Shown here one piece after another: positions 1 through 11,566 of a stretch of DNA of 64,000 nt. The stretch lies in the NCBI GenBank assembly GCA_019915135.1, contig JAHLMK010000006.1:2666001-2730000 (forward strand). Direction: 5' to 3'. Each line of letters opens with the position of its first letter. The first letter of the stretch is position 1. The DNA comes from Strobilurus pachycystidiatus (Eukaryota > Basidiomycota > Agaricomycetes > Agaricales > Physalacriaceae). Under the pieces are notes generated by a model, which worked only from the letters and a program-made list of their open reading frames with translations, was not told where the DNA came from and did not search any database. The position numbers and the translations under genes are program-made.

Positions 1-1936
1 CGAGCGAGCAAGTGCGCCGCTGAGAGCGTCGGATATCCACTCCACATGGCCTATATTGTACGTTTGAGAGATCAAATCAATGATTCACAAGAAGTCGAAA
101 CTCACTGGCATCTCGGATCGCCCAAACGAATGTAACGCGCTTGCAGAGGCTCTTCCCCGTACGAGATTTCCTGTGACGAGATCTTGAACGCGATACCTTT
201 GAAGTTGAAGGAAAGCGTACTCGATGATATCAATTAAAAGCGGCAGAGTATATGTTACGCCGGACCCGCCTTCGTGACTTTGTCAGTTTCGATACGCCGC
301 AATGCAAAAGAAATACACACCAGCAATCAAGACGACGCTGTCAAACCCATCCAGTGATGGGGATGTTCCGTACGGTCCATCCAGCAGTACCTTAACGGGT
401 CCATCCCTTTGACCAAGGCGCTTTGTGAAACCTTGTCTAACGTTGATCAGAAACACGACTTCCTTCCAATACACCTCTCCGTTAAGCTCCTCATCCTTCT
501 TTTCATCTGGGGCGGCTTGTCGTCCGTCCACGGCGCGACCTCCAGGCTTGGATCCAGAGGGTGTATCATAACTGGCAATCGTGAATGGATGGGCCTCGAA
601 CGGGAGTGTCGAGACCTCGGGAATGACGAGATATGCGGTCTGTCCGGGCGCCCAGTGGAAGTGCTTAGGTCGTTTCACTGTGAGGCGCACGAGATGCGGA
701 GAAAGATGCTCCACTGTGGCTCTGTGGTCCGCTTCTGTCGTCTTCGTCGATGATGATGGGCGGAAGAAAACGTTGGTAACGATGAGACGGACGAGTCGAA
801 TGAGGCGATCCAGGGCCCATATGATGAAAGATGCATAGATGTATGGATTGAATCTATTGGCTTGTTAACACCGCGTTTGGGGAGAAGGATGCATGGCACA
901 TACCGATACGGCTGAACGTGATAATATCCACCGATCAAGATTAGGCTACCGCCGATCAAGGTGAGCATTCGTTTTCGGGAAACATGATAAGAACATACAA
1001 GACCAAGATAAAGTGAGAGTAGAAGAAAAGCTCGTACGCCTTCGCCCGAATAGGCCGCAGGGACACCAGAATGAGAACGGAGAACGCTACGGTACTCAGA
1101 AGTCCCATTTGCAGGAAAAGCATCCCCCACCGGCCGTCGGTTCTGCTTTGCAGCTGAAAAATCATTCGGTCAAGCTCAGGGCAAGATTAGTGACGCACGT
1201 ACCTTGAGTCCACCATGCAGCCACAGCATCACAAAACACGTCCTCGAAAACATGCGATGAAGGGAATTCAGCTAAGGGGCTAGCATGAGCGGAAAGACAC
1301 TCCCAGGAGTCGATATGCTAACCTTCTCGTGGCTTATGCCGGTCAACACTAAAGGATAATATCGTCATTTGAAGGTGGACGCAAGAAAGATCGAAGAAAA
1401 CAAACAGCCAATGACATTGTTCTTTGTTCCAAGCGCCGTCAGCAGAGGAAATTGGGCAGTTGCTATCGCTCCTGCGCGGCTGCTCATGTACGCCGGACTG
1501 AACTTCACTCCTTGGGAGTCCGTGGCTAAGGAAGAAGCGAATGTCAGCCAAGAGGAAGAAGTGACGAAGGAAGCTACCTGCTGTTTATCAGCTCCCAAGT
1601 GAATAGCGCCGCGGTGTATGCGAGAACACAAAACACCTCGGCAATGTTCAGACTATAGGCTCCTACACCGATGGTGGTTCGGAACGCCAAGGCCCGATAT
1701 GCGTTGAGAAGTGCCAGAGGGAGACGGGATACTCCCGTGGGTGGCGAAGAGCGAATACGGAGACGACCGAAGAGTAGAGAGACGGCCTGGAGCAGCGCCA
1801 CGACACCGATAAATGCCCCGACAAAGTACCACGTCTGATGTGGGTAGTCGTCAGCATAACCGGCGCGACGCATTGCATCGGGAGATGGTGCATGACCGGC
1901 GGGGCCAGGAGGCGGTGGGACAGCTGGCGAAGACAT
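1..1936 (-). CDS. Ferric/metalloreductase, FRE/NOX family (C-terminus outside the window)
   Basis: Plasma-membrane flavocytochrome that would pass electrons from NADPH through FAD and two hemes to extracellular Fe(III) or Cu(II). The start chosen is the Met at 1936 (MSSPAVPPPPG), followed by a membrane segment near 1785-1860. A heme-binding pair appears as LNSLHR...LWLHGG (about 1204-1250), with two His 14 residues apart. Another membrane His lies in FFYSHF (about 1010-1030). The FAD motif HPFTIAS is at about 570-590 and LLDGPYG at about 365-385. The NADPH-side motif VTFVWAIRDA lies near 115-150 and is split from HVEWISDAL (about 25-55) by an intron with GTGAGT and TATAG ends. At least five short introns. 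The reading frame runs off position 1, so the final residues are missing. Family call is firm; exon edges are approximate and substrate is not determined. Confidence 0.85.
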
Positions 1937-3279
1937 GAAAGTCAAACTGAAATGATACTGGGTATCTGGAACAACGGGAGGAGCTAAAGTACCACTTCGG
2001 GCGCGAGCTGAGTTTTTAAAGAAGTTCGGGGCAACATAACGCAAGAAGCCCGGATGGATTCGCCACCTCGAATAGCATGGTCCAAATTGCGTATTCGTAC
2101 GTTGATATGATGGTTGGACATGTGAATGACGGAGAGCGGAGGTGATTTACTATCTTATCCAAATTGTACACGTGTTGGCACGCGTGTCAGACGGAGCTCA
2201 GGAAGTGACGAGTGATGAGCCACAAGGGAGGTGAGCTGGCCGTATGGAGGAGGCGGCGGAGCGGTGTTCGGGTAAAGCTAGGTAAAGCTAGTAGCTCCGT
2301 GACCGTCTTAAATGCATCAGCGATATCCGAGAGGAAGGGAGGGCGTCAAGCAAGGTAGAACCTTGATCATGGCTACCAGGACGATGGTGCTCATTTTCAC
2401 CATGCGTGCACCTTGCCGTCAACACCGGTCTCCACGATGTTCTAGGCAGAGAAGCAACCCGTAGCAATGTGGTTCGCGGATTGTACACGCTGTACAAACC
2501 TCGGAGGCGACGAAGGGAGAAATACAGCCAAGCACGAGTTTATAGGATTTGTGGACCGGATTAGATTGGCGTGGGGAACACCGTACTTGATTAGGGAAAA
2601 GAAAGCGGGCGAAGCTGTTCTGTGAGCTTAGCATCAGAGAGTAAGTTAGCGCACATACGCACCACATGACAAATAGTTATGGAGGATGGTCCATTGTTTC
2701 TCCAGAGTGCTATTGATATACGCAAGGTGCTATTCATATCTGCGACAGCATGATGGGGGAGGACAACTATTGCGAAACCCTAACCCAGCCTCAGCCCAGC
2801 CTGAAGGCGTCATGCATTTCGGATTGTTCCGCACGCTCCCAATTTGCCTAGCCCTCCGATCCGATCAATCAATCATTGAATACACGGCAGGGACCCAAAG
2901 GATCGCCAGTCGGCCTATCGTCGTCAAGGAAGTGCGCCACAGCCTTGACGTCTAGACGCCGCAATCATGTTCCACTCACTAGACTTACCAGTCATGACGC
3001 TGTCCCTCGAAGTGCTTGCACCTTGTTCTGAAACGATGATCCGTCTTCCATTGGGTAGCGAAACGCCGTTTTTTGATTCCATCACTCCCGTTTATTGTCT
3101 TCGGTCGCGACGCCCTTGTTCTTGTCTGGAATAATCTCCGAGCTATTGTTTCCATTTGAGAACAATGACCATGCGATACAAAAGCGAGATCTTACGCAGC
3201 AGGATTCCAGCCACAAAACACTCGAACTTCGTCGCCGCTTGCCGAGTCTCTACATTTACACTCTCACACCTCGATTTCC
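1937..3279. other. Intergenic region, no gene supported
   Basis: Only short ORFs with stops and no recognisable motif. It holds the promoter of the reductase on its left side. A tiny direct repeat (GGTAAAGCTA twice) is at about 2271-2291. Confidence 0.5.
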
Positions 3280-3927
3280 ATGCTCATTAAAAAGGTGCCA
3301 CTCTCTAGTGGGAGTCCCAGCCGCTTAAGCACCTCGACACACTCCGCCGTATCGTTCTTTGATTCATACGCTGGCAGTCACAGAGATTCTGTGAGCTTGT
3401 GGCAATGCCGCAATCAAGCCCTGTCAAACGACGAGCTTCAGAAAGGGAAGATGGCCAATCCCCATCTGTCCTTCATACCGCCTGAGCGTCGTACCTCGTC
3501 GAACTCTACGGTTTCATCTACCTCAGAACAGACGTTTTCCTCGGGCCACTTGTCATCCACCCAAAGCACGGCATGCGATTCTCACAGCGGCAAAGCCAAA
3601 TCTCGGGATCATGCTCATAGAGACTCTCGAGTCAATACTTCTTATGTGCGAGCCAGCACGCACTCATTCCTATCTCGCCGTGACTCCAATTTCTCAATCA
3701 TCACTGAGGGCGTCAGTTGGATGACTGCCGAGAAAATTCTCGCCGCATATACGACCAACCCCCCTTCTCCGCGACGCAAAAACGGGCGTACTCTTGGATT
3801 GCCAAGTACGCCCAAACTACCTTCTTCGGATGGCTCAAAGTCACGTACTCGTTCGGATGCACATCTATGCGGTGACGTTGCAGGGCGCGCGCATCCACAA
3901 GGGCCCAGGGAGCGTCGAAGTCGATGA
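3280..3927 (+). CDS. Ser/Thr-rich hypothetical protein (possible exon)
   Basis: Open frame of 215 codons. A second candidate start (MANPHLSF) lies at 3451-3453. The product is rich in Ser, Thr, Arg and His with basic patches such as SPRRKNGR, as in disordered regulatory proteins. No domain recognised. The opposite strand also carries a 99-codon and a 74-codon open frame here (3642-3941), so coding strand is uncertain. The next + frame after about 3800 (KYAQTTFFGWLKVTYSFGC) also looks protein-like and could be a spliced continuation. Function unknown. Confidence 0.3.
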   Translation: MLIKKVPLSSGSPSRLSTSTHSAVSFFDSYAGSHRDSVSLWQCRNQALSNDELQKGKMANPHLSFIPPERRTSSNSTVSSTSEQTFSSGHLSSTQSTACDSHSGKAKSRDHAHRDSRVNTSYVRASTHSFLSRRDSNFSIITEGVSWMTAEKILAAYTTNPPSPRRKNGRTLGLPSTPKLPSSDGSKSRTRSDAHLCGDVAGRAHPQGPRERRSR

Positions 3928-4197
3928 GAGCAATCACTCATTAGTTGTGAGAGCCATTGTACATTTGTTGTTATTTATTTCATTCCGGTATCCCGCGTGT
4001 AGTTGTCGTCGAGGTTGGAGTAGATTTGTGGTGCTTCAAATTTTCATTTCGAAATACTCGAACCTCGAACATGACACTTCAGCGCCTACAAAGAACAAGG
4101 TACGACGATATACAACCTCTGAAGCGTGAATAATCTACAGATGCGAGAATGTGTCGAGGAGGTTACCCAAGTCCTGTAATCGTACGGAGTGACGCCG

Positions 4198-6303
4198 TCA
4201 GAAACAGACCGCGGTAGCGACAATGAGACCAATCCACGACATAGCAGTGGCAGTAATCATGGGGATTGCGCCATTGGCGCTCTGACTCTGGTCTTGGCTC
4301 TGCGCCGCCCCGGTCTCAACAATAGCAACACCCATCGAATTTGTCACACTTGTCGGAGGGATAGTAGTAGGCGCAGACTGGGCGGTCCCGTATAGTTCTC
4401 CCGATGATTTTGCTTTGCTCAAAGCATCGGACAGCTGATCGCCCGCATCTTCTGGTACAGTCGAGAGGAACCCTATCCTGGGCGGATCTTGGGAAGGATA
4501 AGATAAGTTACCATAGTAGAACGATGAGAGGACTCTAGTGCAATCATACTCATTAGCACCATCTATGATATGGAATCGGTTCTAACACATACCCTTTGAG
4601 AAACGGATCCCCAAAGCTCCAGGTATACAGATAACCCTGGCCAGCGACAGGCGTATCCGTCACCGCTAGGTTTGCCATACATGTCTCGATGTTGTTAGCG
4701 TACGCTGAGGTTATGAAGTCGCGCGGGTCGACTGGGAACATCTGGCCGCCGATCTGGAACGCGAGAGTGTGGGGGGTCGAACATGCAAATCTGGTCCCGC
4801 CGAGCGACGTGTGTATCGCCCTGAGGACGTCGGAGGGTCCTCGGATGAGGGAATTACCCTATTCGAATGGTGATCAGCATAAGAGAAAGACACGAGGAAA
4901 AATATGAAATGACGAACAGTATCAATGAGCGCGGAGGTTCGGATGCTTGCATCCGCGAGTGTGGAAACGGGGAGGGCTTTTCCGTCAAAATACACTGCAT
5001 CGATGAAAACTTCCCATGCGATGGGGTATTCCTGTCAATGCGGTCCAGTCTTATTGACACCAAATCCAATGCTCATCGTCCAAATTGACTTACCTCGCTT
5101 GGAGAGTCCTGCGGCGCCACTAATCCACCATCGTCCGCCGTATACCTCCTTACATCCACCCATGTGAGGCTTTCATTCCTTACCGACGCAGGTAGCTCTC
5201 CAATACTGAGAAGACCTACATTCCCTCCGTACTCAACCGCGTCCCGTTGCAGTGTCACAGTGAACATTGGTGCTGCCAACGCGCCTAAGGAGACAAGGCG
5301 TGGGATGAAAGGCCCGAGGGTGGAGTAGGAGGAGGTGATTATGGGTGTCCATTTCGATGTGCCGGATTCAGACGAGGTCTGTCTTTTGGTGGTGAGAGTG
5401 TGGCCAGGAAGGTCGGGGAATGATGGACGCATGAAGTCGAACGAAGGGAAGCCGCGTCGAGCCAGAGATCCAGATTTCTCGCGACGATCGTAAGAGAAAC
5501 GATTGCTGCGCCGCCGCCGCCGAGATGCGTACGCGTTAAAGAAGGTTTCGGACCACACCACACTGCAAAGTGGGTCGTGTGAGCGACGAGTGAGATCGAA
5601 GGGGATGTCGTGCATGCCTGTTAATAGGAAAACCCAACCCAAAAATTCCAGCGGAACCCGTTTCAAGGACACCCGTGTCCGTATCGTTGATCGAGGCGAA
5701 GTATATGTTTTCAATTTCTAGTTCCCCAGCCAAACTAACGCTATCCTGCCCAATCGTCCCAAATGCGTGTGTCCCCGTGGTAGAGTCCCCGTAGTACAGT
5801 GCTACGTCCAATCCTGTGGAGGTAAAGGTGGATTGGGGATATAATGACACGGAGGCATTTTTGCAGCCTGAGGGCGAGGTCGTGCACTGGTCAGAGATGA
5901 CCCATAGATCCGAGGAGCCAGTGTCTAATAACTGTTCAGCGGCAGAAGAAGTAGAGCCAAAAGGTGCCGCGTACCGACGATGAGAGGCGTTTGTGTGTGA
6001 CCAATGGACAATAAAACACTGTACGTCCTGTCAAAGAAAGCATCGTGATTTAGTTGCCTTTCCCCGTGGAACGCAGATTGCGACCTACACGTCGAAATAG
6101 CTTCCTAATCCTGCCGCGGTAGTATCAGTATCGTCGGCGCGTTTTCGCAGGGATTGGCTCAAGGATTGGCTTCTCTGAGGAACCCGTGAGCGAACGAGGG
6201 GCAAATGGATTCCGCCCTTTGTGTTTTGTTCGACGACATCGGGAGCTGCGTTTGCTATCACTCCCACAGCTCCAACTAGGACACTGATGGCCAGCAGCTG
6301 CAT
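4198..6303 (-). CDS. Pepsin-like aspartic protease (family A1), secreted, probably GPI-anchored
   Basis: Endopeptidase with two catalytic aspartates. The start at 6303 opens a signal peptide (MQLLAISVLVGAVGVIANAA) and a propeptide with a basic RKR site. The first active site, DTGSSDLWV, is at 5899-5925. The flap-side region and GIFGLGF follow in the exon ending near 5600. The second active site, ALIDT|GNS, is cut by a 59-bp intron (4859-4917, donor GTTCGT, acceptor AG), so splicing is needed for catalysis. Near the end FLKGV is joined across an intron with donor GTATGT (about 4535-4595) to SSFYYGN, typical of pepsin C-termini. The last exon (from about 4422) is Ser/Thr/Gln-rich and ends in a hydrophobic stretch (SWIGLIVATAVCF), which fits a GPI signal as in yapsins. 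The substrate is unknown. Confidence 0.88.
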
Positions 6304-6767
6304 CCCCCGAGTTATGAAGGCAAAGAAAAGAAAGACGAGACATCGTGGCAGGGCTGGTCATGATGATCGTTGTCAAGTCCGCTCAGGGACCGTTCATCCC
6401 CGATCGGGACTCCGGCATGCCGACGGTACAGTATGCTCTCGAGTCTCGACGAAGTAATGTAACATTGTAAGCATTGATAATTGCAGCTGCAGACATATTG
6501 GCTGGTGAGCAACGCCAGGTATGGATACTCGTCAGGAACGTTTCACCACCATTCGTCCCCGCAGCCGTGAAAGACTCCATATTCGCACGGAAGCCATGGC
6601 AGATGGACATATATACATGCCTGGCAAGCGAAGTAGTTCCTAGGCACTGTTGCGAGCGGCCATGTTTAAAGAAAGTAGGCGATAAAGCAATGATGTCGTA
6701 TAGAGTTTACATGACATGATGTTCTCGGAGTCTCTCAAGCTAGGTAATAAGGTCTACTGTCGCCTGT
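6304..6767. other. Intergenic region between protease and F-box gene
   Basis: Contains the protease promoter side and the downstream side of the next gene. No gene, repeat or RNA is supported. Confidence 0.5.
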
Positions 6768-8302
6768 CTACGGATCTTCGTCGTATGAAGGGGAAGTCTG
6801 AGATTTTACGCCACCATGTAGACCATGCGAAAACAGTCTATCAAAGCCCATAATGAGTGAATCGGAGGGGCTGCGCATGAAATCAACGGTAAAACTCTTC
6901 AACCACCGTCCGCGCATGTCATCCACGTAGCATTCGAAACTGCGCGGAAGCTCCTTCAAGATGAAACCGCCAATGCTCGAAAGCGCGATGTGCTGAAGCT
7001 TCTTGAGCTGAGGTATACCGTCGGCCAGGAGGACTCCGAGACCGAAGTACGTGCGGATGTGGAAGTCAAAGTCGCAGAGATGGGAAGTGAATCGAAGCAA
7101 AACGACCAATGCAGTGAGGTCGGCCGCATCAAGGTCGTTAACACGTAGGGCGAAGCTCGTCAGTGAACTGCCGACGTGCTGTCCCAACGTAGATCCCAGA
7201 TTGATGAAGGGACGATGGGGAGAGTCAACGAGATCAAGATGGAGGGATTCCAGGGACGATATTGTCAAATGCTCGAACATTTGGCATATACTGGATTGGG
7301 CCGAGTTGCCTTGCGGCGTGTTCGTGTCATGGAGAACAAGACGAGTAGGACACTGGTCGATGTTACGTGGGACGTTAATGGAACGCAGGGCATCCACGAC
7401 GGCCTCGCAGTGACTGACAGAGAATTCGGCTTCTCGGAGCTTGGGCAATATGGCAAGAATCATGGCGGCCCAGATAGGTGTTAGGCGTGACTCATACCCA
7501 CCGCCATGTTTGAAGGTCTGAATCGACGGCCATGGCATGCCAAAGTAATGAAAAAGCCCCGGCGAGTCGAAAACGAGGTGGCGCAATGCGGTGGCTCGGT
7601 AAAAGCTGCACTGTTTCTCGACACCGAACATCCACTGTTTCACTACCTCGCCGGAGGTGTGAATGCATACTCGTTCGAGGGAAACCATGTCGTCCTCGAT
7701 ATCCTTGATTATCTCGAGCGATTTGAGGGTCAGAGAAAATGACGCGCTTCTCCAGCGACGACAGCAGGCCGTGTCAAGTAGAATCGACGTAATGGGGAAT
7801 CGCCGATATCGCGAACCTTGCTACTGAGTGTGATGTCGAGAGGTGCATCCGCAGTGCGCTTCAGAAGAGTAGATAACAGCAGTGCGATATGCCTAGAATG
7901 ACAATGGCTGCCTTCGAGGACGAGTTGGATACGCGTCCAGTAAAGTGGGGCGGATAGGGTGATTTGACGCCATCTGCGACAGACGTGGGAGAGAAGCCAG
8001 GACGGGTGATTCATGGATAAGGAGTCCCTGATTTTGTAACTCGATGCGATGGCATTGGTGGGGAATTCGACCTCGAGATGGCCGAAGATTTCGCAGAAAA
8101 TATCCTCAGGAATATATCGAATGGGGTGCAAAGCGAGGTGGATATCATGAAGACTGTTGAGTACGGCGGGGTCAGGAATTACATAGTCGTCGGTCGTTAA
8201 TTCATGAGACAAATCATGCCTGCTTTGCAAGAGATCGTGCTGCTGGTCCGGGGAAGGAGGAAGATTCGTGTGGAGCAATTTTTCGAGTGTGGAAGAGCAC
8301 AT
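6768..8302 (-). pseudogene. F-box protein gene with one frameshift
   Basis: F-box proteins link substrates to SCF ubiquitin ligases through Skp1. The chosen start is MCSSTLEKLL at 8302, which gives the usual short N-terminal helix region; an in-frame Met at 8584 also exists. The F-box core reads HPIRYIPEDIFCEIFGHLE, followed by SWLLSHVCRRWRQI (about 7970-8130). The frame ends early at 7730, but protein-like sequence (LDTACCRRWRSASFSLTLKS) continues in another frame at about 7725-7785 and then runs open from MVSLERV (7688) to 6768. The frame change falls at about 7791-7803 beside GGGG, and the gap is too short for an intron. Read as one gene it is about 500 residues, normal for the family. It is either a pseudogene or a homopolymer sequencing error. 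Confidence 0.7.
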
Positions 8303-8624
8303 GGCAAAAGTTGAGGTAAGATGTGAGTCTGAACAATATACTGTTGGTCTGAGTCCAGCCAGTCCAGGTCTACACTCACAAAGACACACTATGTCGCAAC
8401 GACCTAGGGAAAAAAACGCAGCACAGTTTGGGAAAGTTCTAATCAAGGGTTCATTAAGCATGTCATTCGCTTCAGTAGCTAGTTTTCTCACCTGGATAGG
8501 CTCTGGCGTGCAGTAAACCACGATCCCACTAAGGTCGGTGATGGTGAAAGGGGAGAAGACGCCAACGCGTGACGTCACATCCACGTGGACGACTCTGAAC
8601 AGCTTGCTTTCTAACCGTCACTCG

Positions 8625-8627
8625 TAA
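8625..8627. repeat. Target-site duplication TAA, left
   Basis: TAA immediately before the left inverted repeat; its partner is at 11564-11566. Confidence 0.85.
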
Positions 8628-8701
8628 GAGCCTGTTCGGTAATCGAATATATTCGAATCTGAGCTGTTCTCGCTACCCTGAGCGTAGCCCAAGTCCCTGA
8701 G
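8628..8701 (+). repeat. Left terminal inverted repeat of the Harbinger element
   Basis: 74 bp starting GAGCCTGTTCGG, exact reverse complement of 11490-11563. It contains the 14-bp palindrome TCGAATATATTCGA. The motif CCCTGAGCGT occurs inside it, and again across its inner edge, where the inner flank differs from the right end. These are plausible transposase or Myb protein binding sites (inference). Confidence 0.95.
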
Positions 8702-8802
8702 CGTGATGCCGCGTGAGTCTCGGACATGTCGGCGTGACACTGACAAGACTCGGATGACCATATGATTGATCCCGCTCTGTTCCGCCGCCGACGACGACAA
8801 CG

Positions 8803-10130
8803 ATGAATACGCGTCGGCTCTTGCTTCTCCTAGCTCTCTCTTTTTCTCAAGCTGCTGGATTCTTTCTATTCCTCTACACCCAGTATTTCATACCCGAGGA
8901 CTCCATCCCATACCATACTTCAGCTCTTACAGGACGTGCCTGGGTACAGGAACTCCTGGACGGCCATCCCAAACGAATTCGCACCGAATTGAGCGTCCGC
9001 AAGCACGTCTTTCTAATCCTAATACGGGAACTTCGTGCGGCTGGTGTTGCCGACTCGCGCTATGTTGACATTGAGGAGAAACTGGCTATTTTTCTCTATA
9101 CGTGCACAACAGCGCTCAGTGTCCGACATGTTGGCGAGCGTTTTCAACGCTCAAATGATACAATATCAAAGTATGTCCTCTGTGGAAATGCCCTTCTTTA
9201 CCTCATAATAAATGTGACAGATATTTCCAAGAAGTGCTTGCTGCCTTCGTTTCGCCACAGTTCTACCGACGATATGTCAGGCTACCTACAGCTAATGATC
9301 CACCCCCTTCCGAGCTACGAGACCGTTCCACTTGGTGGCCATTCTTTCAGCATGTCCTTGGTGCGATTGATGGGACCCATCTCATTTGCTGGCCATCCAA
9401 GGAGCAACGTCAACTTGCTCGGGATCGAAAGGGCAACGTCTCACATAATTGTCTCTGCGCTTGTTCGCTTGACATGATGTTCACGTATGGCTGCTTCGGG
9501 AACGACGGTAGCACCTCGGATAGCACAATGTGGGCAGAATGTCGGTTACGAGACCTGCGCATTCCAGAAGGGAAATACCTTCTTGCCGACGCTGGCTTTC
9601 CAATGTCTGATGCAACTCTTGTGCCATATTCCGGAGTGCGCTATCATCTTCAGGAATGGGTCAAGTCAAAGAAAAAGTGAGCTATTGTGACGTACACTGT
9701 TCATCATATTCACACTGCATTTATTAGTCCGGTCAATCGTGAAGAACTCTTCAATCTTCGACATGCTCAAGCAAGAAACGTTGTTGAGCAAATTTTTGGT
9801 GTCGTCAAGGCCCGTTGGCATGTTCTGGTCTCTCCGATTCGTTACTCTATGGAGGTACAAGTTCGGATTCCTGCGGCATTGTGCGCCATTCATAACCTCA
9901 TTATGATGTACGATCCCATCGAGGCAATTGCGGTGCGCCAGGATGAGCCAGAGGAGATTTTCGAGCCAATTCCTAGGCATCGTCATGAGTTTGGCGAACT
10001 TGCTGCTTCTATGGTTGTTCCAACTGCTCAGACTCAACGACATAAAATCCGCCGGGATCAGATTGCCGAAGATTTGTGGCAAAGCTATCTCATATGGCGA
10101 AGAGCGCATCATCTCGATGATATAGAATAG
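8803..10130 (+). CDS. Harbinger DDE transposase (HARBI1/PIF type)
   Basis: Nuclease that would cut and rejoin the element ends. Three exons: 8803-9170, 9221-9676 and 9728-10130. Intron 1 (9171-9220) joins SK|YFQEVLAAFV. Intron 2 (9677-9727) joins KKN|PVNREELFNLRHAQAR. The DDE triad is seen as D in GAIDGTHL, D in LADAGFP and E in VVEQIFGVVKARW, as in DDE_Tnp_4 transposases. The N-terminal half holds a helical region with RHVGERFQRS and TISK, as in the HTH part of the family. About 408 residues, a normal length. The start at 8803 gives a hydrophobic first 20 residues, unusual for a nuclear protein, so a later Met may be used. All motifs are intact. Confidence 0.9.
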
Positions 10131-10136
10131 TACTAT

Positions 10137-11390
10137 CTACCAATTAGAGAAAGTGAAGGGATCATTTGACCCCGATGCCGCTGCTTCAGGAAAAAGCATG
10201 CCTCCCATGCTCGAGTTTGCACCGTAACTCCCATCGTAATAAGGAAATACCTCATCAGAGTTCAAATCATAGCTGTCTGGTACCGGCATCCCAAGCTTCT
10301 CCAATATCCAAAGCTTACGGTCCTCAACCTCGTCGTCGTCCGGGAAGGCCGCATATGAAACAGCAGCCATCTTATCCTTCTCGAGGATGGCACGGAGCTT
10401 TGTACGAAGCTTTGCAGGGAGCCAGGGACTCTCGCGCTTGAGTAATTTGACTGCCTCTTTGAGACGAGACGGCGTGTTATCGATGTTCGAAACGGGAGCA
10501 GGTGGCGGCTGTGTAATTGACTCGTGGAGGCTGGCAAAGTTTGTGTTGAAGGCCTCAAAGGCTGCAACGGCGCGTGCTTTCTCCGATTTGGAACCTGTCG
10601 GAGTCGGGGGAATGAGAGGCGCGGAAATTGCGGCAGCAGTAGAGGGAGTGGACGTTGCTATGGATGACGAGGTGGTGGCAGGAGCTTTCTGGCGCTTGTC
10701 GGCACTGCTTGTCGGCTTGGGAAGTGAGGTATTGGTCGCAGCGCGTTTCCTGCTTGTAGCGCGCGTCTCGTTTGAAGCCTGTCGAAGATGAGTGTTGATT
10801 GAACTGATAGTATGACACTGCTCACATGTGTATCCTCGGCATCATCTTCCTCTTCCTCTTCATCCTTGCCCTCATCCTCGTCATCAGTGTCTCCGTCACT
10901 GTGTCCAGGCCGAACGGCTAGTGCTCCCTTGAGGACGCCAGAGCTGACTGGTATCAGTACACTGAATTGATCGTAGTACTCGAAGCCTTTGTTCTTGAAC
11001 GGCGCAATGGGGGGATTGAAGCGGACCTTCTCAGCCCATACAGATTCCTGTTCGGGCTTGATGTCGGCCCCGAGATCGCGATCGAACGACGGGTTGCCAG
11101 TACTGCCCATGTACTTCGTGATAGCAGTCCAAATTCTCTTCTTCTGTTAGGTACGTCAATCCCGGAAATATTGAGGTGACAATCATTGGTACCGTGGTAT
11201 ATTTGCTCTTGCACGTGGACCAGGTCTTCACAGCGCCTGCTTCTGGTGGCGGAAGGAGTGCAGCCACCTTTTCAAATGTCTTTTTCCTCGGTGAGCCACC
11301 ATCCCCGATCTCATCCAACAGCAGCACCAGCTCGTCCAGCAGCTGCTTGGTTTCTGCCTTGTTCCAGCGGGCGTCGGCGTCGCCAGCCAT
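10137..11390 (-). CDS. Myb/SANT-like DNA-binding protein of the Harbinger element
   Basis: Partner protein that in PIF/Harbinger elements binds subterminal DNA and brings the transposase to the nucleus and ends. Exon 1 (11390-11193) encodes the Myb-like trihelix with conserved Trp: RWNKAETKQLLDEL, then KTWSTCKSKYTT. A 49-bp intron (11144-11192, GTACCA to CAG) leads to KRIWTAITKYMGSTGNPSFD. This is followed by PFKNKGFEYYDQFSVL, an aromatic block often seen after this domain. A strongly acidic run of Asp and Glu (about 10840-10890) precedes another short intron near 10800. The C-terminal exon is rich in Ser, Thr and Ala and ends ...DPFTFSNW. The start at 11390 is the first Met before the Myb helix. 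Confidence 0.82.
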
Positions 11391-11489
11391 CGCGAACTAT
11401 CGATGGAATGATGGAGAGCGGAGCGAAGGCGGCTGCACGTGAGCGGATCACACGGAGGTCACTGCTTATCTCATAGTGACAAGATGTGA

Positions 11490-11563
11490 CTCAGGGACTT
11501 GGGCTACGCTCAGGGTAGCGAGAACAGCTCAGATTCGAATATATTCGATTACCGAACAGGCTC
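11490..11563 (-). repeat. Right terminal inverted repeat of the Harbinger element
   Basis: 74 bp, perfect inverse of 8628-8701; ends in GGCTC next to the TAA duplication at 11564-11566. Confidence 0.95.
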
Positions 11564-11566
11564 TAA

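Larger units (their letters stand above)
8628..11563 (+). mobile_element. Complete PIF/Harbinger DNA transposon, 2,936 bp
   Basis: A cut-and-paste element bounded by identical 74-bp terminal inverted repeats (8628-8701 and 11490-11563). It is flanked by a TAA target duplication (8625-8627 and 11564-11566), the 3-bp TWA target expected for PIF/Harbinger. It carries the two genes typical of the superfamily: a DDE transposase (+, 8803-10130) and a Myb/SANT-like DNA-binding protein (-, 10137-11390). They converge with 6 bp between their stops. Identical ends and apparently intact genes suggest recent insertion and possible autonomy. It sits 326 bp upstream of the start of the F-box gene at 8302. 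Confidence 0.93.

Noticed and set aside
10166..10791. Plus-strand ORFs across the Harbinger second gene
   Set aside because: They are reverse-frame shadows of the Myb/SANT-like gene, which has the domain and splice support.
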